Numbered from the stretch's first letter, positions 17,974-29,317 are shown. The stretch: 64,000 bases of DNA from Diaphorobacter aerolatus (GCF_014489535.1 NZ_CP060783.1:248001-312000); one strand, 5' to 3'. Notes: a model not told the origin generated them from the letters alone. Numbers and translations: made by a program.

Positions 17974-20516
17974 TCGATAGTCCTTGGCTTTGACGTTGCT
18001 ACAGTTTCAGGAGTGGCGCTCGTTGTGGTCGTCAGCGGTAGCCAAAATGAGAACCGGCAACCGGTTACTTCCGTTCCATTGTAGATGTTCTCGGCATGCA
18101 TCCGCCCATGATGGGACTCAACGATGCTGCGGCAGAGATTGAGGCCGATGCCCATTCCCTCTTGCTTTGTGGAGAAGAAAGCCTCGAACAAATGCGCCAG
18201 AACCTCGGGCGCGAGACCCTTTCCAGTGTCCTGCACGGAGAATTCGACGACATTCTGGCCGTCGACCTGGCGCGGCACGACGCGCAGTTCCACGCTGCGG
18301 CGGGCGGCTGGACGGTCAGCCTGATTGATCGATTCCGCGCCGTTCTTCATCAGGTTGATGAGCACCTGCTCGATGAGAATCGTGTCCGCCATCACCTTGG
18401 GCAGCCGCGCCGCGACGTAGTGCGTGAGGCGCACATGGTTGCGCCGCAACTCGATGTCGGCCAGTTCGACCGCTTCGTTGACGATGCCGGGAATGTCTGC
18501 GAGTGTTCGATTGGGCTCGCTCTTTTTTACGAACTGCCGGATGCGCTGGATGATCTGTCCCGCGCGCTGGGCCTGGTGGGCGGTCTTCTGCAATACCGTG
18601 ATCAGCATGTCCTCGCTGATTTGCTTGCTCTCGATGCGCGAGACCATGCCGCTGCAGTAATTGCTGATCGCTGCGAGTGGTTGATTGAGTTCGTGTGCCA
18701 CGCTGGATGCCATCTCGCCCATGGTGATCAGTCGGCTGACCGACTGCGCCCGTTCGGCCTGGCGCGCCGACTGCTCCTCGGCGAGGCGGCGCGGCGTGAT
18801 GTCGGTGGCAATCACCATCTGCGCGAGACGGCCATCGACCCAGTTCAGATACCGGGAACGCACTTCCAGCCACTTGCCGAGTTCCGGGCGGTAGATTTCC
18901 GCATTCTCGGTGCGCGCGCTGGTCAGCGAATCGGTGGGCAGCCCCATCAGGCCATCCTCGTCGTCAACACTCGTGGACTCCTTGACGGGCAGCACGCCGG
19001 CCTGCGCGACCAACTCCAGGTGGCCGTCGGTCTGCGAGCCGAACCATTGGCGATAAAGACGATTGGCGAACAGCAGCTCGGCGCTGCCCAGTGGTGCGAC
19101 CGACACCGAGGCGTCAAGCGATTCGAGCACGACGGTGAAGCGTTCATGCGATGCCGTGAGTTGTTCGCGAATGCGGTTGGGCTCGGTGATGTCGGTCATC
19201 GACGTCATCCAGCCGGTCTGCTTGCCCTTGGCGTCCACGAGTGGTGACACATAAAGGCGCGCATCGAACAGCGAGCCGCTCTTGCGTTTAACGCGCGCCT
19301 GAAAGCCGCCGGGAACGCCCTTGCCCGACAGTTCGTCATTGGTCTTGGACTGGAAGGTTTCGTGGTCGGTGTCGGGCCAGTAGGAATAGGGCGGGGTCTG
19401 GCCGACGAGATCGTCCTCGCTCCAGCCCGTCATCTGACAGAACGCGGCGTTCACGTAGGTGATGCGACCCTGCATGTCCACGGCGCGCATGCCGGTCAGC
19501 ATGGAGTTCTCCATCGCGCGGCGGAAATTGGTTTCCGCCACCAGTGCCTGCTGCGCCTGTAGACGCCGCCGCGTGTGCCGCCACGTGGCAATCAGCAGCC
19601 AGGCGGTCATCATCGAGAGTACGCCGACCAGCCAGAACAAGCCGCTGCCGACCACGCCGAGCGACGTGCGGTAGGCCTGTGCCCGCAGCATCAGCCCGTT
19701 ACCGACCGGCGAGACCGGCACCTCGTATTCATTGGCGCGATGGTCGCGCGCGATCATCGACCTGTCGCGCGGCTCGAGCGGCGTGCCGGCCAGCACCTGC
19801 CCGTTGCTGTCGAGCAGCGTCACGGCATAGCGCGCCAGCACCTCGGTCGGCGTGCCGTAGCGCAGCAGGCTGTCGATTGAATATTCGCTGAGCACCACGC
19901 CCGCAAACTTGCCCTGAGCCGCAAGCGGCACCTGTAGTTGCAGAAGCGGCGGCACGTCGTTGTGGCTGCCCACCGGCTGCGAGTACACCGGCTGCTGCAT
20001 GTCGCGCGCCAGCGAGAACGTGTCGGCCGTCTCGCCCGTGCGAATGGTCTCGCCCACCACGCGCAACTGGCTGCTGGTCAGCGTGGGACCGGCGCGGCTC
20101 GCGCGGATGCGCATGCGCTCGTCGATCCAGGTGATGGCCTGCAACTCGGGGTACTGGCTGATCAGCGCCTCGGCGCGGCGGTCGAACTCGGCGCGGTCCA
20201 TGTCCTGATTGGAGAGATCGCGCGCAATCCGCATGACCTGTTCCTGGCGCTCGAGCAGCCGCAGACGCACACGCTGCTGCGCATATTCCACGTCGCGTTT
20301 CAGCGCCTCCTTCTCGCGATCAACCTCTTCCGTGCGCAAATACCAGAAAGAGATCACGATGGCAGCGAGAAACATCAGCACGGCGACCAGCGGTGCCAGT
20401 GCGGCAAAGCGATCCTGCCGGTTGGGCGAGAGACTGCGCCACCAGGTACGCCACCAGCGCACTGGGGTTTTTAAAGTCTCTTTAGGCTTAAAAGCCGCAT
20501 TTTCTGACGCTTGCAT
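17970..20516 (-). CDS. membrane PAS-domain sensor histidine kinase
   Basis: An 848-residue inner-membrane kinase. Membrane segments are at about residues 40-60 and 289-311, enclosing a 230-residue periplasmic sensor that looks like a double-Cache domain. Two PAS regions follow (about 330-445 and 460-575), the first with NAAFCQMTGWSEDDLVG. The phosphoacceptor is His608 in SSVAHELNQPLAAI, typical of FixL/DctB-type kinases, followed by N and G boxes (DTGKGL, GMGIGLNLCRSIV). It is co-encoded with the FixJ-type regulator. The periplasmic ligand is unknown, perhaps a small organic acid by analogy with DctB. Confidence 0.92.
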   Translation of the reverse strand: MQASENAAFKPKETLKTPVRWWRTWWRSLSPNRQDRFAALAPLVAVLMFLAAIVISFWYLRTEEVDREKEALKRDVEYAQQRVRLRLLERQEQVMRIARDLSNQDMDRAEFDRRAEALISQYPELQAITWIDERMRIRASRAGPTLTSSQLRVVGETIRTGETADTFSLARDMQQPVYSQPVGSHNDVPPLLQLQVPLAAQGKFAGVVLSEYSIDSLLRYGTPTEVLARYAVTLLDSNGQVLAGTPLEPRDRSMIARDHRANEYEVPVSPVGNGLMLRAQAYRTSLGVVGSGLFWLVGVLSMMTAWLLIATWRHTRRRLQAQQALVAETNFRRAMENSMLTGMRAVDMQGRITYVNAAFCQMTGWSEDDLVGQTPPYSYWPDTDHETFQSKTNDELSGKGVPGGFQARVKRKSGSLFDARLYVSPLVDAKGKQTGWMTSMTDITEPNRIREQLTASHERFTVVLESLDASVSVAPLGSAELLFANRLYRQWFGSQTDGHLELVAQAGVLPVKESTSVDDEDGLMGLPTDSLTSARTENAEIYRPELGKWLEVRSRYLNWVDGRLAQMVIATDITPRRLAEEQSARQAERAQSVSRLITMGEMASSVAHELNQPLAAISNYCSGMVSRIESKQISEDMLITVLQKTAHQAQRAGQIIQRIRQFVKKSEPNRTLADIPGIVNEAVELADIELRRNHVRLTHYVAARLPKVMADTILIEQVLINLMKNGAESINQADRPAARRSVELRVVPRQVDGQNVVEFSVQDTGKGLAPEVLAHLFEAFFSTKQEGMGIGLNLCRSIVESHHGRMHAENIYNGTEVTGCRFSFWLPLTTTTSATPETVATSKPRTIE

Positions 20517-20703
20517 GTGTCAAGTTTAAGCCTTCTTCGAGAGGGATTTCATAGCAAGAAAAAATGTGCGTTTGCAATAAATTTTCATATTATAAAAAGT
20601 CATAGCACGATTCGAAATCTCACAAAATTTGTGCGAAACTTCGTGCAACTCAAAGGCTTTATTGAGCTAATTTCCGGCAAGTACTAGCAAAAGGAGACTC
20701 GGC
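20517..20703 (+). promoter_or_regulatory. AT-rich promoter region of the pyruvate dehydrogenase operon
   Basis: About 190 AT-rich bases separate the divergent histidine kinase and aceE. The stretch around 20572-20600 (TTGCAATAAATTTTC, ATATTATAAAA) is promoter-like, but no well-spaced -35/-10 pair is clear. A strong ribosome binding site AAAAGGAGA lies at 20689-20697, 7 bases before the aceE ATG. Confidence 0.5.
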
Positions 20704-23397
20704 ATGGCAGATGCAACCCCAACAATTCGGGCAAGGAAATCGACCCCAGGAATCACGTGAGTGGATGGACGCACTGTCCGCCGTCATCGACCGGGAAGGT
20801 GCGCAATATGCGCATCAGCTGATCGAGGAGCTTCTGGAGCACGCTCGCGAGAACAGTCTCGACATGCCGTTTTCCGCCACCACGGGATATGTCAACACCA
20901 TCGAGCCGGAACAGGAAGCGCGCTGTCCCGGCAACCTGCACTTTGAAGGCCGCCTGCGTGCCTACATGCGCTGGAACGCCATGGCCATGGTGGTCAAGGC
21001 CAATCGCATCCATCCCCCGAGGGTGGTGACCTGGGCGGCCACATCGGCTCCTTCGCCTCGTTGGCCAACATGTTTGGCGCAGGTTTCAACCATTTCTGGC
21101 ATGCCGAGGACGAGACCCACGGCGGCGACTGCCTGTTCATTCAGGGCCACGTCTCGCCCGGCATCTATGCGCGTGCCTATCTCGAAGGCCGCATCAGCGA
21201 AGAGCAGCTCCTGAACTTCCGCCAGGAAGTGGATGGCAAGGGCCTGTCGAGCTATCCGCATCCCAAGCTGATGCCCAATTTCTGGCAGTTCCCCACGGTA
21301 TCCATGGGCCTGGGTCCGTTGATGGCGATCTACCAGGCGCGCTTTCTCAAATACCTGAACGCACGCGGCATTGCCAACACCGAAAACCGCAAGGTCTGGG
21401 TGTTCTGCGGTGACGGCGAGATGGACGAAGTCGAGTCGCTCGGCGCGATCGGCCTCGCAGCGCGCGAAAACCTCGACAACCTGATCTTCGTGATCAACTG
21501 CAATCTGCAGCGGCTGGACGGCCCGGTGCGCGGCAACGGCAAGATCATCCAGGAACTCGAAGGCGAATTCCGTGGCTCGGGCTGGAACGTCATCAAGCTC
21601 ATCTGGGGCAAGGGCTGGGACGAGCTGCTGGCGCGCGACAAGGATGGTGCGCTGCGCAAGATCATGATGGAGTGCAACGACGGCGACTACCAGGCGTTCA
21701 AGGCCAACGACGGTGCCTATGTGCGCAAGCATTTCTTCGGCCGCGATCCACGCACGCTGAAGCTGGTCGAGAACATGAGCGACGACGAGATCTGGGAACT
21801 GCGCCGTGGTGGTCACGATGCGCAAAAGGTCTATGCCGCGTTCGACGCCGCCAACAAGCACCAGGGTCAGCCGACGGTGCTGCTTGTCAAGACCGTCAAG
21901 GGTTTCGGCATGGGCAAGATCGGCGAGGGCAAGAACAACGTTCACCAGACCAAGAAGCTCGGCGACGAGGACATCAAGCTGTTTCGCGACCGCTTCAACA
22001 TTCCGATTCCGGACAGTCAGATCGCCGACATCCCGTTCTACAAGCCGGCCGACGACACGCCCGAAATGCGCTATCTGCACGAGCGCCGCAAGGCCCTCGG
22101 TGGCTACCTGCCGCATCGCCGCGAAAAGGCCGATGAGCAGTTCACCGTGCCGCCGCTCGATACCTTCAAGGCCGTGCTCGAACCCACGCCCGAAGGCCGC
22201 GAGATCTCGACCACGCAGGCCTATGTGCGCTTTCTCACGCAACTGCTGCGCGACAAGGAAATCGGCTCGCGCGTCGTGCCGATTCTGGTCGACGAAGCCC
22301 GCACCTTCGGCATGGAAGGCCTGTTCCGCCAGATCGGCATCTACAACCCGCATGGCCAGCAGTACACGCCCGTCGACAAAGACCAGGTCATGTACTACAA
22401 GGAAGACGTGAAGGGCCAGATCCTGCAGGAAGGCATCAACGAAGCGGGCGGCATGGCCAGTTGGATTGCTGCGGCAACCAGCTACAGCCACAGCAACCGC
22501 ATCATGATTCCGTTCTACATCTATTACTCGATGTTCGGATTCCAGCGCGTCGGCGATCTGGCCTGGGCGGCGGGCGATTTGCAGGCACGCGGCTTCCTGC
22601 TGGGCGGCACCTCCGGTCGCACCACGCTCAATGGCGAAGGTCTGCAGCACGAGGACGGCCACAGCCACATTCTTGCCAACACCATTCCGAACTGCGTCAG
22701 CTATGACCCGACCTTCGCGCACGAAGTCGCGGTGATCATGCACGAGGGCCTGCGCCGCATGGTGCAGAACCAGGAAAACGTGTTCTATTACCTCTCGCTG
22801 CTCAACGAGAACTATGCAATGCCCGGCCTCACCGCAGGTACCGAAGAGAAGATTCTCAAGGGCATGTACATGTGCAAGTCCGGCGGCGCGGGCGAACTGC
22901 GCGCGCAACTGCTGGGTTCGGGCACGATCCTGCGTGAATCGTTCTTTGCACAGGAATTGCTGGCGCAGGACTGGGGCGTTGCTGCCGACGTCTGGAGCTG
23001 CCCAAGCTACAACGAATTGACCCGCGACGGTCAGGACGCCGAACGCTGGAACATGCTGCACCCGCTGGAAACTCCGAAAGTGCCCTACGTCACGCAGGAG
23101 CTGTCGCAAAGCACCGGCCCGATCGTGTCGTCGACCGATTACATGAAGGCGTACTCCGAGCAGATCCGTCCCTACATCCCCAAGGGCCGTCCGTTCAAGG
23201 TGCTGGGCACCGACGGTTTTGGCCGCTCGGACTTCCGCGCCAAGCTGCGCGAGCACTTCGAGGTGAACCGTCACTACATCGTGCTGGCCGCGTTGACCGG
23301 TCTGGTCGAAGAGGGCAAGCTGCCCGCACAGAAGCTCGCCGACGCGATTGCCAAGTACGGCATCAAGACGGACAAGATCAACCCGCTGCACGCTTGA
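20704..23397 (+). CDS. aceE: pyruvate dehydrogenase E1 component (three frame breaks near N-terminus)
   Basis: Homodimeric-type E1 of about 898 residues, the TPP enzyme that decarboxylates pyruvate and acetylates lipoyl groups of AceF. Motifs: GGHIGSFASLA, HFWHAEDETHGGD, the TPP/Mg motif VFCGDGEMDEVES and INCNLQRLDGPVRGNGKI. I start at ATG 20704 behind AAAAGGAGA. The true frame (MADATPNNSGKEIDPQESREW) is recovered by adding one C at each of the runs 20717-20720, 20744-20747 and 21014-21018. From 21061 the frame is clean. First gene of aceE-aceF-lpdA. Confidence 0.95.
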
Positions 23398-23418
23398 TAG
23401 CCGAAGGGAGACACCAAC

Positions 23419-25124
23419 ATGGCATTGACAGAAATTAAAGTCCCGGACATCGGCGATTTCGCGGACGTCGGCGTGATCGAGCTGCTCGTGAAGCCCGGCG
23501 ACACCGTCGCGGTCGAGCAATCGCTGATCACCGTCGAGTCCGACAAGGCTTCCATGGAGATTCCTTCGAGCCACGCGGGCGTGGTCAAGGAACTCAAGGT
23601 CGCAGTCGGCGACAAGGTCAAGGAAGGCTCGGTCGTTCTGATGCTGGAAACGACGGACGCCGCTTCGGCCCCGGCTCCGGCTCCGGCTCCCGCTTCTTCT
23701 CCCGCCGCCGCCCCGGCGGCAGAGGGCAGCAGCGAGGGTAGCGCTCCAGCACCCGCTCCCGCGCAGGCCGCAGCACCCGCTCCCCAAGCCGCAGCCGCTC
23801 CCGTGAACATGGACATCAAGATCCCGACATCGGGGATTTCAAGGATGTCGCCGTGATCGAGTTGCTGGTCAAGGCCGGCGACACCGTCACCGCCGAACAA
23901 TCGCTGTTCACCGTGGAATCCGACAAGGCATCGATGGAAATTCCATCGCCCGCCGCCGGCACGATCACCGCGCTCACGCTCAAGGTGGGCGACAAGGTGA
24001 ACGTGGGCGACGTGGTCGGCCAAATGAGTGCGCAGGGCGCGGCGGCTGCTTCTGCCACTCCCGCTCCCGCAGCGGCACCGGCCGCTGCCGCGCCTGCGCA
24101 GGCCGCCGCACCTTCGTCCCAGCCCGCTCCGGCAAGCACCAAGGGGAGTGAGGCCGCCGTGCCGGCACACAATCCAACCGTGCCGCCGTCCGGCAACCTG
24201 CCTTATGCATCGCCTTCCGTGCGCAAGTTCGCCCGCGAACTCGGCGTGCCGCTCGAAGAAGTCAAGGGCTCGGGCAACAAGGGCCGCATCACCGCCGAGG
24301 ACGTGCAGGCCTTCACCAAGCAGGTGATGGCAGGCAGCACGCAGACCAAGGCACAGGCGGCTGCCGCACCCAAGGGTGGTTCGGGCGCGGGTCTGGATCT
24401 GCTGCCCTGGCCAAAGGTCGACTTCGCCAAGTTCGGCACCGTGGAGCGCAAGGATCTCTCGCGCATCAAGAAGATTTCGGGTGCCAACCTGTCGCGCAAC
24501 TGGGTGATGATTCCGCACGTCACCAACAACGACGATGCCGACATCACCGAACTCGAAGCCTTCCGCGTGGCCACCAACAAAGAAAACGAGAAGAGCGGCG
24601 TGAAGGTCACGATGCTCGCCTTCGTGATCAAGGCGGTGGTGGCCGCGCTCAAGAAGTTCCCCGAGTTCAATACCAGCCTCGATGGCGACACGCTGGTCTA
24701 CAAGCAGTACTACAACGTCGGCTTCGCGGCCGATACGCCGAACGGGCTCGTGGTTCCGGTGCTCAAGGATGCCGACAAGAAGGGCATCATGCAGATCAGC
24801 CAGGAAATGGGCGAACTCGCCAAGAAGGCACGCGACGGCAAGCTCGGCGCGGCCGACATGCAGGGCGGCTGCATGTCGATTTCGTCTCTGGGCGGCATTG
24901 GCGGCACGCATTTCACGCCGATCATCAATGCACCCGAGGTCGCGATCCTCGGCCTGTCCAAGAGCGCGATGAAGCCGGTCTGGGACGGCAAGCAGTTCGT
25001 GCCGCGTCTCACGCTGCCGCTGTCGCTGTCCTACGACCACCGCGTGATCGATGGCGCTGCCGCTGCGCGCTTCAACGCCTATCTGGGCGCGGTGCTGGCG
25101 GACTTCCGCCGCATTCTGCTGTAA
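23419..25124 (+). CDS. aceF: dihydrolipoamide acetyltransferase, two lipoyl domains (one frame break)
   Basis: E2 core of the pyruvate dehydrogenase complex, about 568 residues after correction. Two N-terminal lipoyl domains (lipoylated Lys in ESDKASMEI, residues 1-80 and about 132-205) are joined by Ala/Pro-rich hinges. Then comes a peripheral subunit-binding domain ([15 protein letters not shown]) and the catalytic domain ending in [15 protein letters not shown] with the active-site His and Asp. The frame breaks inside the second lipoyl domain: one extra C at 23823-23825 restores [18 protein letters not shown]. Ribosome binding site GAAGGGAGA; 21 bases after aceE. Confidence 0.95.
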
Positions 25125-25136
25125 GGGGACCGCATC

Positions 25137-27004
25137 ATGGCAATTGTTGATATCAAGGTTCCCGATATCGGTGACTTCGCGGATGTGGGCGTCATCGAAC
25201 TGCTGGTCAAACCCGGCGATGCGGTCGAAGTCGATCAGTCGTTGCTGACCGTCGAAAGCGACAAGGCATCGATGGAAATTCCATCGAGCCACGCGGGCGT
25301 GGTCAAGGAACTCAAGGTGAAGATCGGCGACCGCGTCTCCGAAGGCTCCGTCATCGTGAGCATGGAAGTGGGCGCGGATTCGACGGCGCTGTCGGCGCCT
25401 CCGGGCGATGGCGTGAAGGCAGCGGCGGCATCTGCTCCCGCTCCAACGCCTGCACCCGCGCCAGCCGCAGCGGCTCCGGTAGCTGCAGCCCGGCGCCCGT
25501 TGCCAGCAACTTTGGCGGCACGGTCGATCTCGACTGCGATGTCGTGGTTCTCGGCGGTGGCCCCGGCGGCTATTCGGCTGCGTTCCGCGCGGCCGATCTC
25601 GGCCTGAAGGTGGTGATCATCGAGCGCTACAAGACGCTCGGCGGCGTCTGCCTGAACGTGGGCTGCATTCCATCGAAGGCGCTGCTGCACGTCGCGGCGG
25701 TGATGGACGAGGTCAAGCACCTCGACGTGGCGGGCATCAAGTTCGCGGCGCCCGAGGTCAACATTGACCAACTGCGCGGCCACAAGGACAAGGTCATCGG
25801 CAAGCTCACCGGCGGTCTCGGCCAGATGGCCAAGATGCGCAAGGTGACCGTCGTGCGTGGCTTTGGCAGCTTTGTGGGCCCGAACCACATCGAAGTCGAT
25901 GAAACCACGGGCGACGGCCAGGACAAGACCGGCAGCAAGAAGGTCGTGCAGTTCAAGCGCGCGATCATCGCGGCAGGCTCGCAGGCCGTGCACCTGCCGT
26001 TCATGCCCCAGGATGAACGCGTGGTCGATTCGACCGGCGCGCTCGACCTCAAGGCCGTGCCCAAGCGCATGCTGATTCTGGGCGGTGGCATCATCGGCCT
26101 TGAAATGGGCACGGTGTATTCCACGCTGGGCGCGCGTCTTGACGTCGTCGAAATGATGGACGGATTGATGCAGGGCGCCGATCGCGACCTCGTCAAGGTC
26201 TGGCAGAAGATGAATGCGCCGCGCTTCGACAACATCATGGTCAACACCAAGACCGTGGGTGCCGAAGCAACGCCCGAAGGCATCAAGGTCACGTTCGAGC
26301 CCGCGAAGGACGGCGTCACCGTTCCCGAACCGCAGACCTACGATCTGGTGCTGCAAGCCGTGGGCCGCACGCCCAACGGCAAGAAGATTGGCGCGGACAA
26401 GGCCGGTGTTTCGGTGACCGATCGCGGCTTCATCGACGTCGACATCCAGATGCGCACCAACGTGCCGCACATCTTCGCGATTGGTGACATCGTCGGTCAG
26501 CCGATGCTGGCCCACAAGGCCGTGCACGAGGCGCATGTGGCCGCCGAAGTCATCGCCGGTGAACTGCAGAACAATGCAGAGCTCAAGGCCAGCGCCTTCA
26601 ATGCGCGCGTGATTCCAAGCGTGGCCTACACCGACCCCGAGGTGGCCTGGGTCGGCCTCACCGAGGATCAGGCCAAGGCCCAGGGCATCAAGGTCAAGAA
26701 GGGTCTGTTCCCATGGACCGCCTCGGGTCGTGCGATTGCCAATGGCCGGGACGAAGGCTTCACCAAGCTGCTGTTCGACGATTCACCGGAAGCCCACGGC
26801 CACGGCCGCATCCTGGGCGGCGGCATCGTCGGCACCCACGCGGGCGACATGATCGGCGAGATTGCACTGGCGATTGAAATGGGCGCGGACACCGTCGACA
26901 TCGGCAAGACCATTCACCCGCATCCGACGCTCGGCGAGTCCATCGGCATGGCTGCGGAAGTCGCGCATGGCTCGTGCACGGATTTGCCACCAGCGCGCAA
27001 GTAA
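25137..27004 (+). CDS. lpdA: dihydrolipoyl dehydrogenase with N-terminal lipoyl domain (one frame break)
   Basis: E3 of the complex, about 622 residues: a lipoyl domain (residues 1-80), an Ala/Pro hinge and a flavoprotein disulfide reductase. Seen: FAD motif VVLGGGPGGYSAAFRAA, redox disulfide GGVCLNVGCIPSKA, NAD motif LGGGIIGLEMG, and the C-terminal His-Glu pair in HPHPTLGESIGMAAE. Lipoyl-LpdA fusions are known in Neisseria and Burkholderiales. The frame breaks in the hinge at GG 25492-25493; one extra G joins the halves. Twelve bases after aceF. Confidence 0.95.
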
Positions 27005-27024
27005 GAAGGCGCAAGGCAAGACGC

Positions 27025-27056
27025 GGAAAAGGCAGCCTCGGCTGCCTTTTCCTTTT
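27025..27056 (+). terminator. intrinsic terminator of aceE-aceF-lpdA
   Basis: Perfect 13-base stem GGAAAAGGCAGCC / GGCTGCCTTTTCC with a 2-base TC spacer (the inner pairs open to form the loop), followed by TTTTG. Confidence 0.85.
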
Positions 27057-27201
27057 GAGCGTGGCTCACTCAGTATTCGTAGGCGAACTCTTGCCCGGGA
27101 TTCGCGGGTAAGCCCTGCATCCGCTGGCCGCTGCCGCGCGCCTTTCGGCGCGGAGTGGGCACTATCATCTTGTTCAAACTCCCGGAAAAAATGAGGACGA
27201 G

Positions 27202-28211
27202 ATGATGACAACGACGATCAAGAAGACTGCAAGCCTGTTGGCGGCGGCAGCGCTGCTGGCCGCGAGTCCGCTGGCGCTGGCGGCCTATCCCGACAAGCCG
27301 ATCAAGCTGATCGTGCCGTTTCCGCCCGGTCAGGCCACCGACATCTTTGCGCGCGCGCTAGCCGAAAAGCTCGGCCAGAAACTGGGGCAGGCCGTCATCG
27401 TTGACAACAAGGCCGGTGCGGGCAGCAATATCGGCACCGAATTCGTCGTGCGCGCCGAACCCGACGGCTACACGCTGGTCGTGGCGGGCAGTGCGATGGC
27501 GGTCAATCAGACCCTGTACAAGAAGGTCAACTTCGATCCGCGCAAGGATCTGATCGGCGTGACGATGATTGCCAAGGTGCCACTGGTTTTTCTGGCGAAC
27601 CCGCAGACCGGACTCAAGAGCATGAACGATCTCGTCGCCAAGGTGCGCGCCGAACCGGGCAAGTGGAGCTATGCCAGCGCAGGCATCGGCGGCACGCAGC
27701 ATTTGAGCGGCGAGATGGTCAAGGCGCGCGCCAGGCTTGATCTGATGCACGTGCCCTACAAGGGCAGCGGCCCGGCGCAGGCCGACTTTATCGGTGGACA
27801 GGTGCCGCTGATGGTTGATTCGGTGACGGCGGCGCTGGGTAATATTCAGGCCGGCAAGGCGATTCCCCTGGGCGTGACTTCCTCGACCCGTTCAAGCCAG
27901 TTGCCCAATGTGCCGACCATTGCCGAGTCCGGCCTGCCGGAATTCAAGGGCTTCGAGGCCGTCGGCTGGCTGGGTCTGATGGCGCCGAAAGGCACGCCCA
28001 AGGCCATCGTCGAGAAGCTCAACCATGAGGCGGTCGACATCCTCAAGAGCGACGACATGCAGAAATTCATTCGCGAACGCGGCTCTGAACCCGATCCCAC
28101 CACGCCCCAGGAGATGGACAAGTTTGTGGCAAGCGAGATCGTCGAATGGGCAAGGCCGTCAAGCAATCGGGGCGTCAGCGGATTGAGGAGGCGCTGCCCG
28201 CGTGCCTTTGA
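27202..28211 (+). CDS. Bug-family substrate-binding protein (frame break near C-terminus)
   Basis: Bug/TctC receptor of about 336 residues. Signal peptide 1-27 ([17 protein letters not shown]), then [54 protein letters not shown] and [15 protein letters not shown]. The raw frame runs on to 28266 through the hipB operator, which is not plausible. One extra G at 28148-28150 gives [13 protein letters not shown] and a stop at 28211. The gene stands alone after the lpdA terminator with no transporter membrane subunits nearby. Confidence 0.88.
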
Positions 28212-28246
28212 TCCGATACCGATGCGCGCTGGCAGCACGGTTCTAA

Positions 28247-28363
28247 AAAATTACGGAATTTCGTAATTTTATGGAGCAATCTGTGTGAGAGATAAAAATT
28301 CCGATATTTCGTAATATTGGGTGTATTGCATAAAAATAGTGCAAAATTACGAAATTCCATATT
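28247..28363. promoter_or_regulatory. three-copy operator/promoter region of hipBA
   Basis: AT-rich control region with three related inverted-repeat elements. Site 1 (28247-28270) is a perfect 9-base inverted repeat AAAATTACG ... CGTAATTTT around GAATTT. Site 2 (about 28297-28316) is a degenerate version (ATTCCG ... CGTAAT). Site 3 (about 28343-28363) carries ATTACGAAATTCC. The spacing is about 46-50 bases. HipB proteins are known to repress their operon by binding several such sites, so these are probably HipB operators (inference). Confidence 0.7.
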
Positions 28364-28374
28364 TTTAAATCCAC

Positions 28375-28692
28375 ATGTCCATCCATTCCACGAACGATCC
28401 GGCTGGCTCGTCTTCCTCCATGAGAGAGGAGGATTTTTCCGTGCGCTCGCTTGAGGAACTGGGCCGATTCATCCGCGGCGAGCGCAAAAGCCAGAAGCTC
28501 GCCATCGATGATGCAGCGGGTTTGATCGGCGTGTCGCCCGACAGCTTTTCGCGCCTTGAGCGGGGCGTGGGCGGAGTGGGCTCGGATCGCCTGCTTGCAA
28601 TCCTGGACGGGCTGGGCCTGGAGTTGGTGATCCGCCGAAAACACAGCGGGCCGCCTACGCAAGTCATCGAGACCAAGAGCATCCGGTCATGA
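28375..28692 (+). CDS. hipB: HipB-like XRE-family antitoxin/repressor
   Basis: A 105-residue protein with a helix-turn-helix of the Cro/C1 type (residues 26-85: LGRFIRGERKSQKLAIDDAA, GVSPDSFSRLERG). It resembles HipB antitoxins, which bind the HipA kinase and repress the operon. ATG 28375 has no clear ribosome binding site; the in-frame ATG at 28420 is an alternative. The TGA overlaps the hipA ATG by ATGA. Its Ser-rich first 20 residues look disordered. Confidence 0.82.
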   Translation: MSIHSTNDPAGSSSSMREEDFSVRSLEELGRFIRGERKSQKLAIDDAAGLIGVSPDSFSRLERGVGGVGSDRLLAILDGLGLELVIRRKHSGPPTQVIETKSIRS

Positions 28693-29250
28693 CCGAAGGC
28701 CGCTCGGCTCTTGGCATCTGGTACGGCAGCATGCCAGTCGGAAGCCTTTATTTCGACCATCGCGACGAGCGCTGGAGCTTGCAGTATTTGCCGGCATGGC
28801 TCGCCGAACCATCTGCCTTTGCACTGTCTCCGCAATTACCGTTGCATCCGCCCGCAGAGGGGCATAGGTCCTCGACGGTGCGGCGCTTCTTGCAGAACCT
28901 GTTGCCCGAAGGCCAGCAGTTGGACGACGTTGCCAAATCCTGCGGATTGAGCAAGAACAACGTCTACGGTCTGGTGCAGGCGCTCGGTGCAGAGACTACA
29001 GGCGCGTTCCGGTTTCTGCCCATTGATGTCACCGAGGACGGGCCGCAAGATCAACCGCCGCGCTTGGGAGGCGCAGAAACTGGCCTCTGCTGCAAGGCGA
29101 CACGCGCCGGAACTCGTGCGTGCCGAGGTGTACAGCAATGACGAGCGCCCGTTCGTGAGTCGCATTGCGGACTACGTGGATGGACAGGCGCGGTGGCTCA
29201 TGGAGCTGGCTGGCGAGGCCTCCAGATTCAAGGCTGCGGACTTTTCCTGA
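28689..29250 (+). pseudogene. hipA: truncated hipA-like toxin remnant
   Basis: The first 110 or so residues match the HipA N-terminal domain (YGSMPVGSLYFDH, STVRRFLQNLLPEGQQLDDVAK, NNVYGLVQALGAETTGAF). The frame then stops at 29141. The kinase core of HipA (ATP loop, catalytic Asp, metal-binding Asp) is absent. A short open frame in another register, about 28987-29250 (ending FVSRIADYVDGQARWLMEL), could be what remains of a 3' end, but I cannot assign it to HipA. The missing part is far larger than one base, so this looks like a true deletion, leaving HipB as an orphan regulator. Confidence 0.65.
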
Positions 29251-29317
29251 CGCTCGATCCGGCTGAGCAGGGCCGACCCCATGTTGGCAGGGCGGTGATG
29301 AGATGATTTCGAATAAA

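Noticed and set aside
20962..23787. A 941-codon open frame on the minus strand, opposite aceE.
   Set aside because: It is the antisense shadow of a conserved gene in GC-rich DNA; its translation is His/Arg/Asp-rich without any family motif.
25137..25607. A separate 156-residue lipoyl protein before lpdA.
   Set aside because: It is the N-terminal half of LpdA cut off by a single-base run error in the hinge.
28212..28266. Extension of the Bug gene into the hipB operator.
   Set aside because: The added residues follow a frame break; repairing the GGG run at 28148 gives a normal end at 28211.
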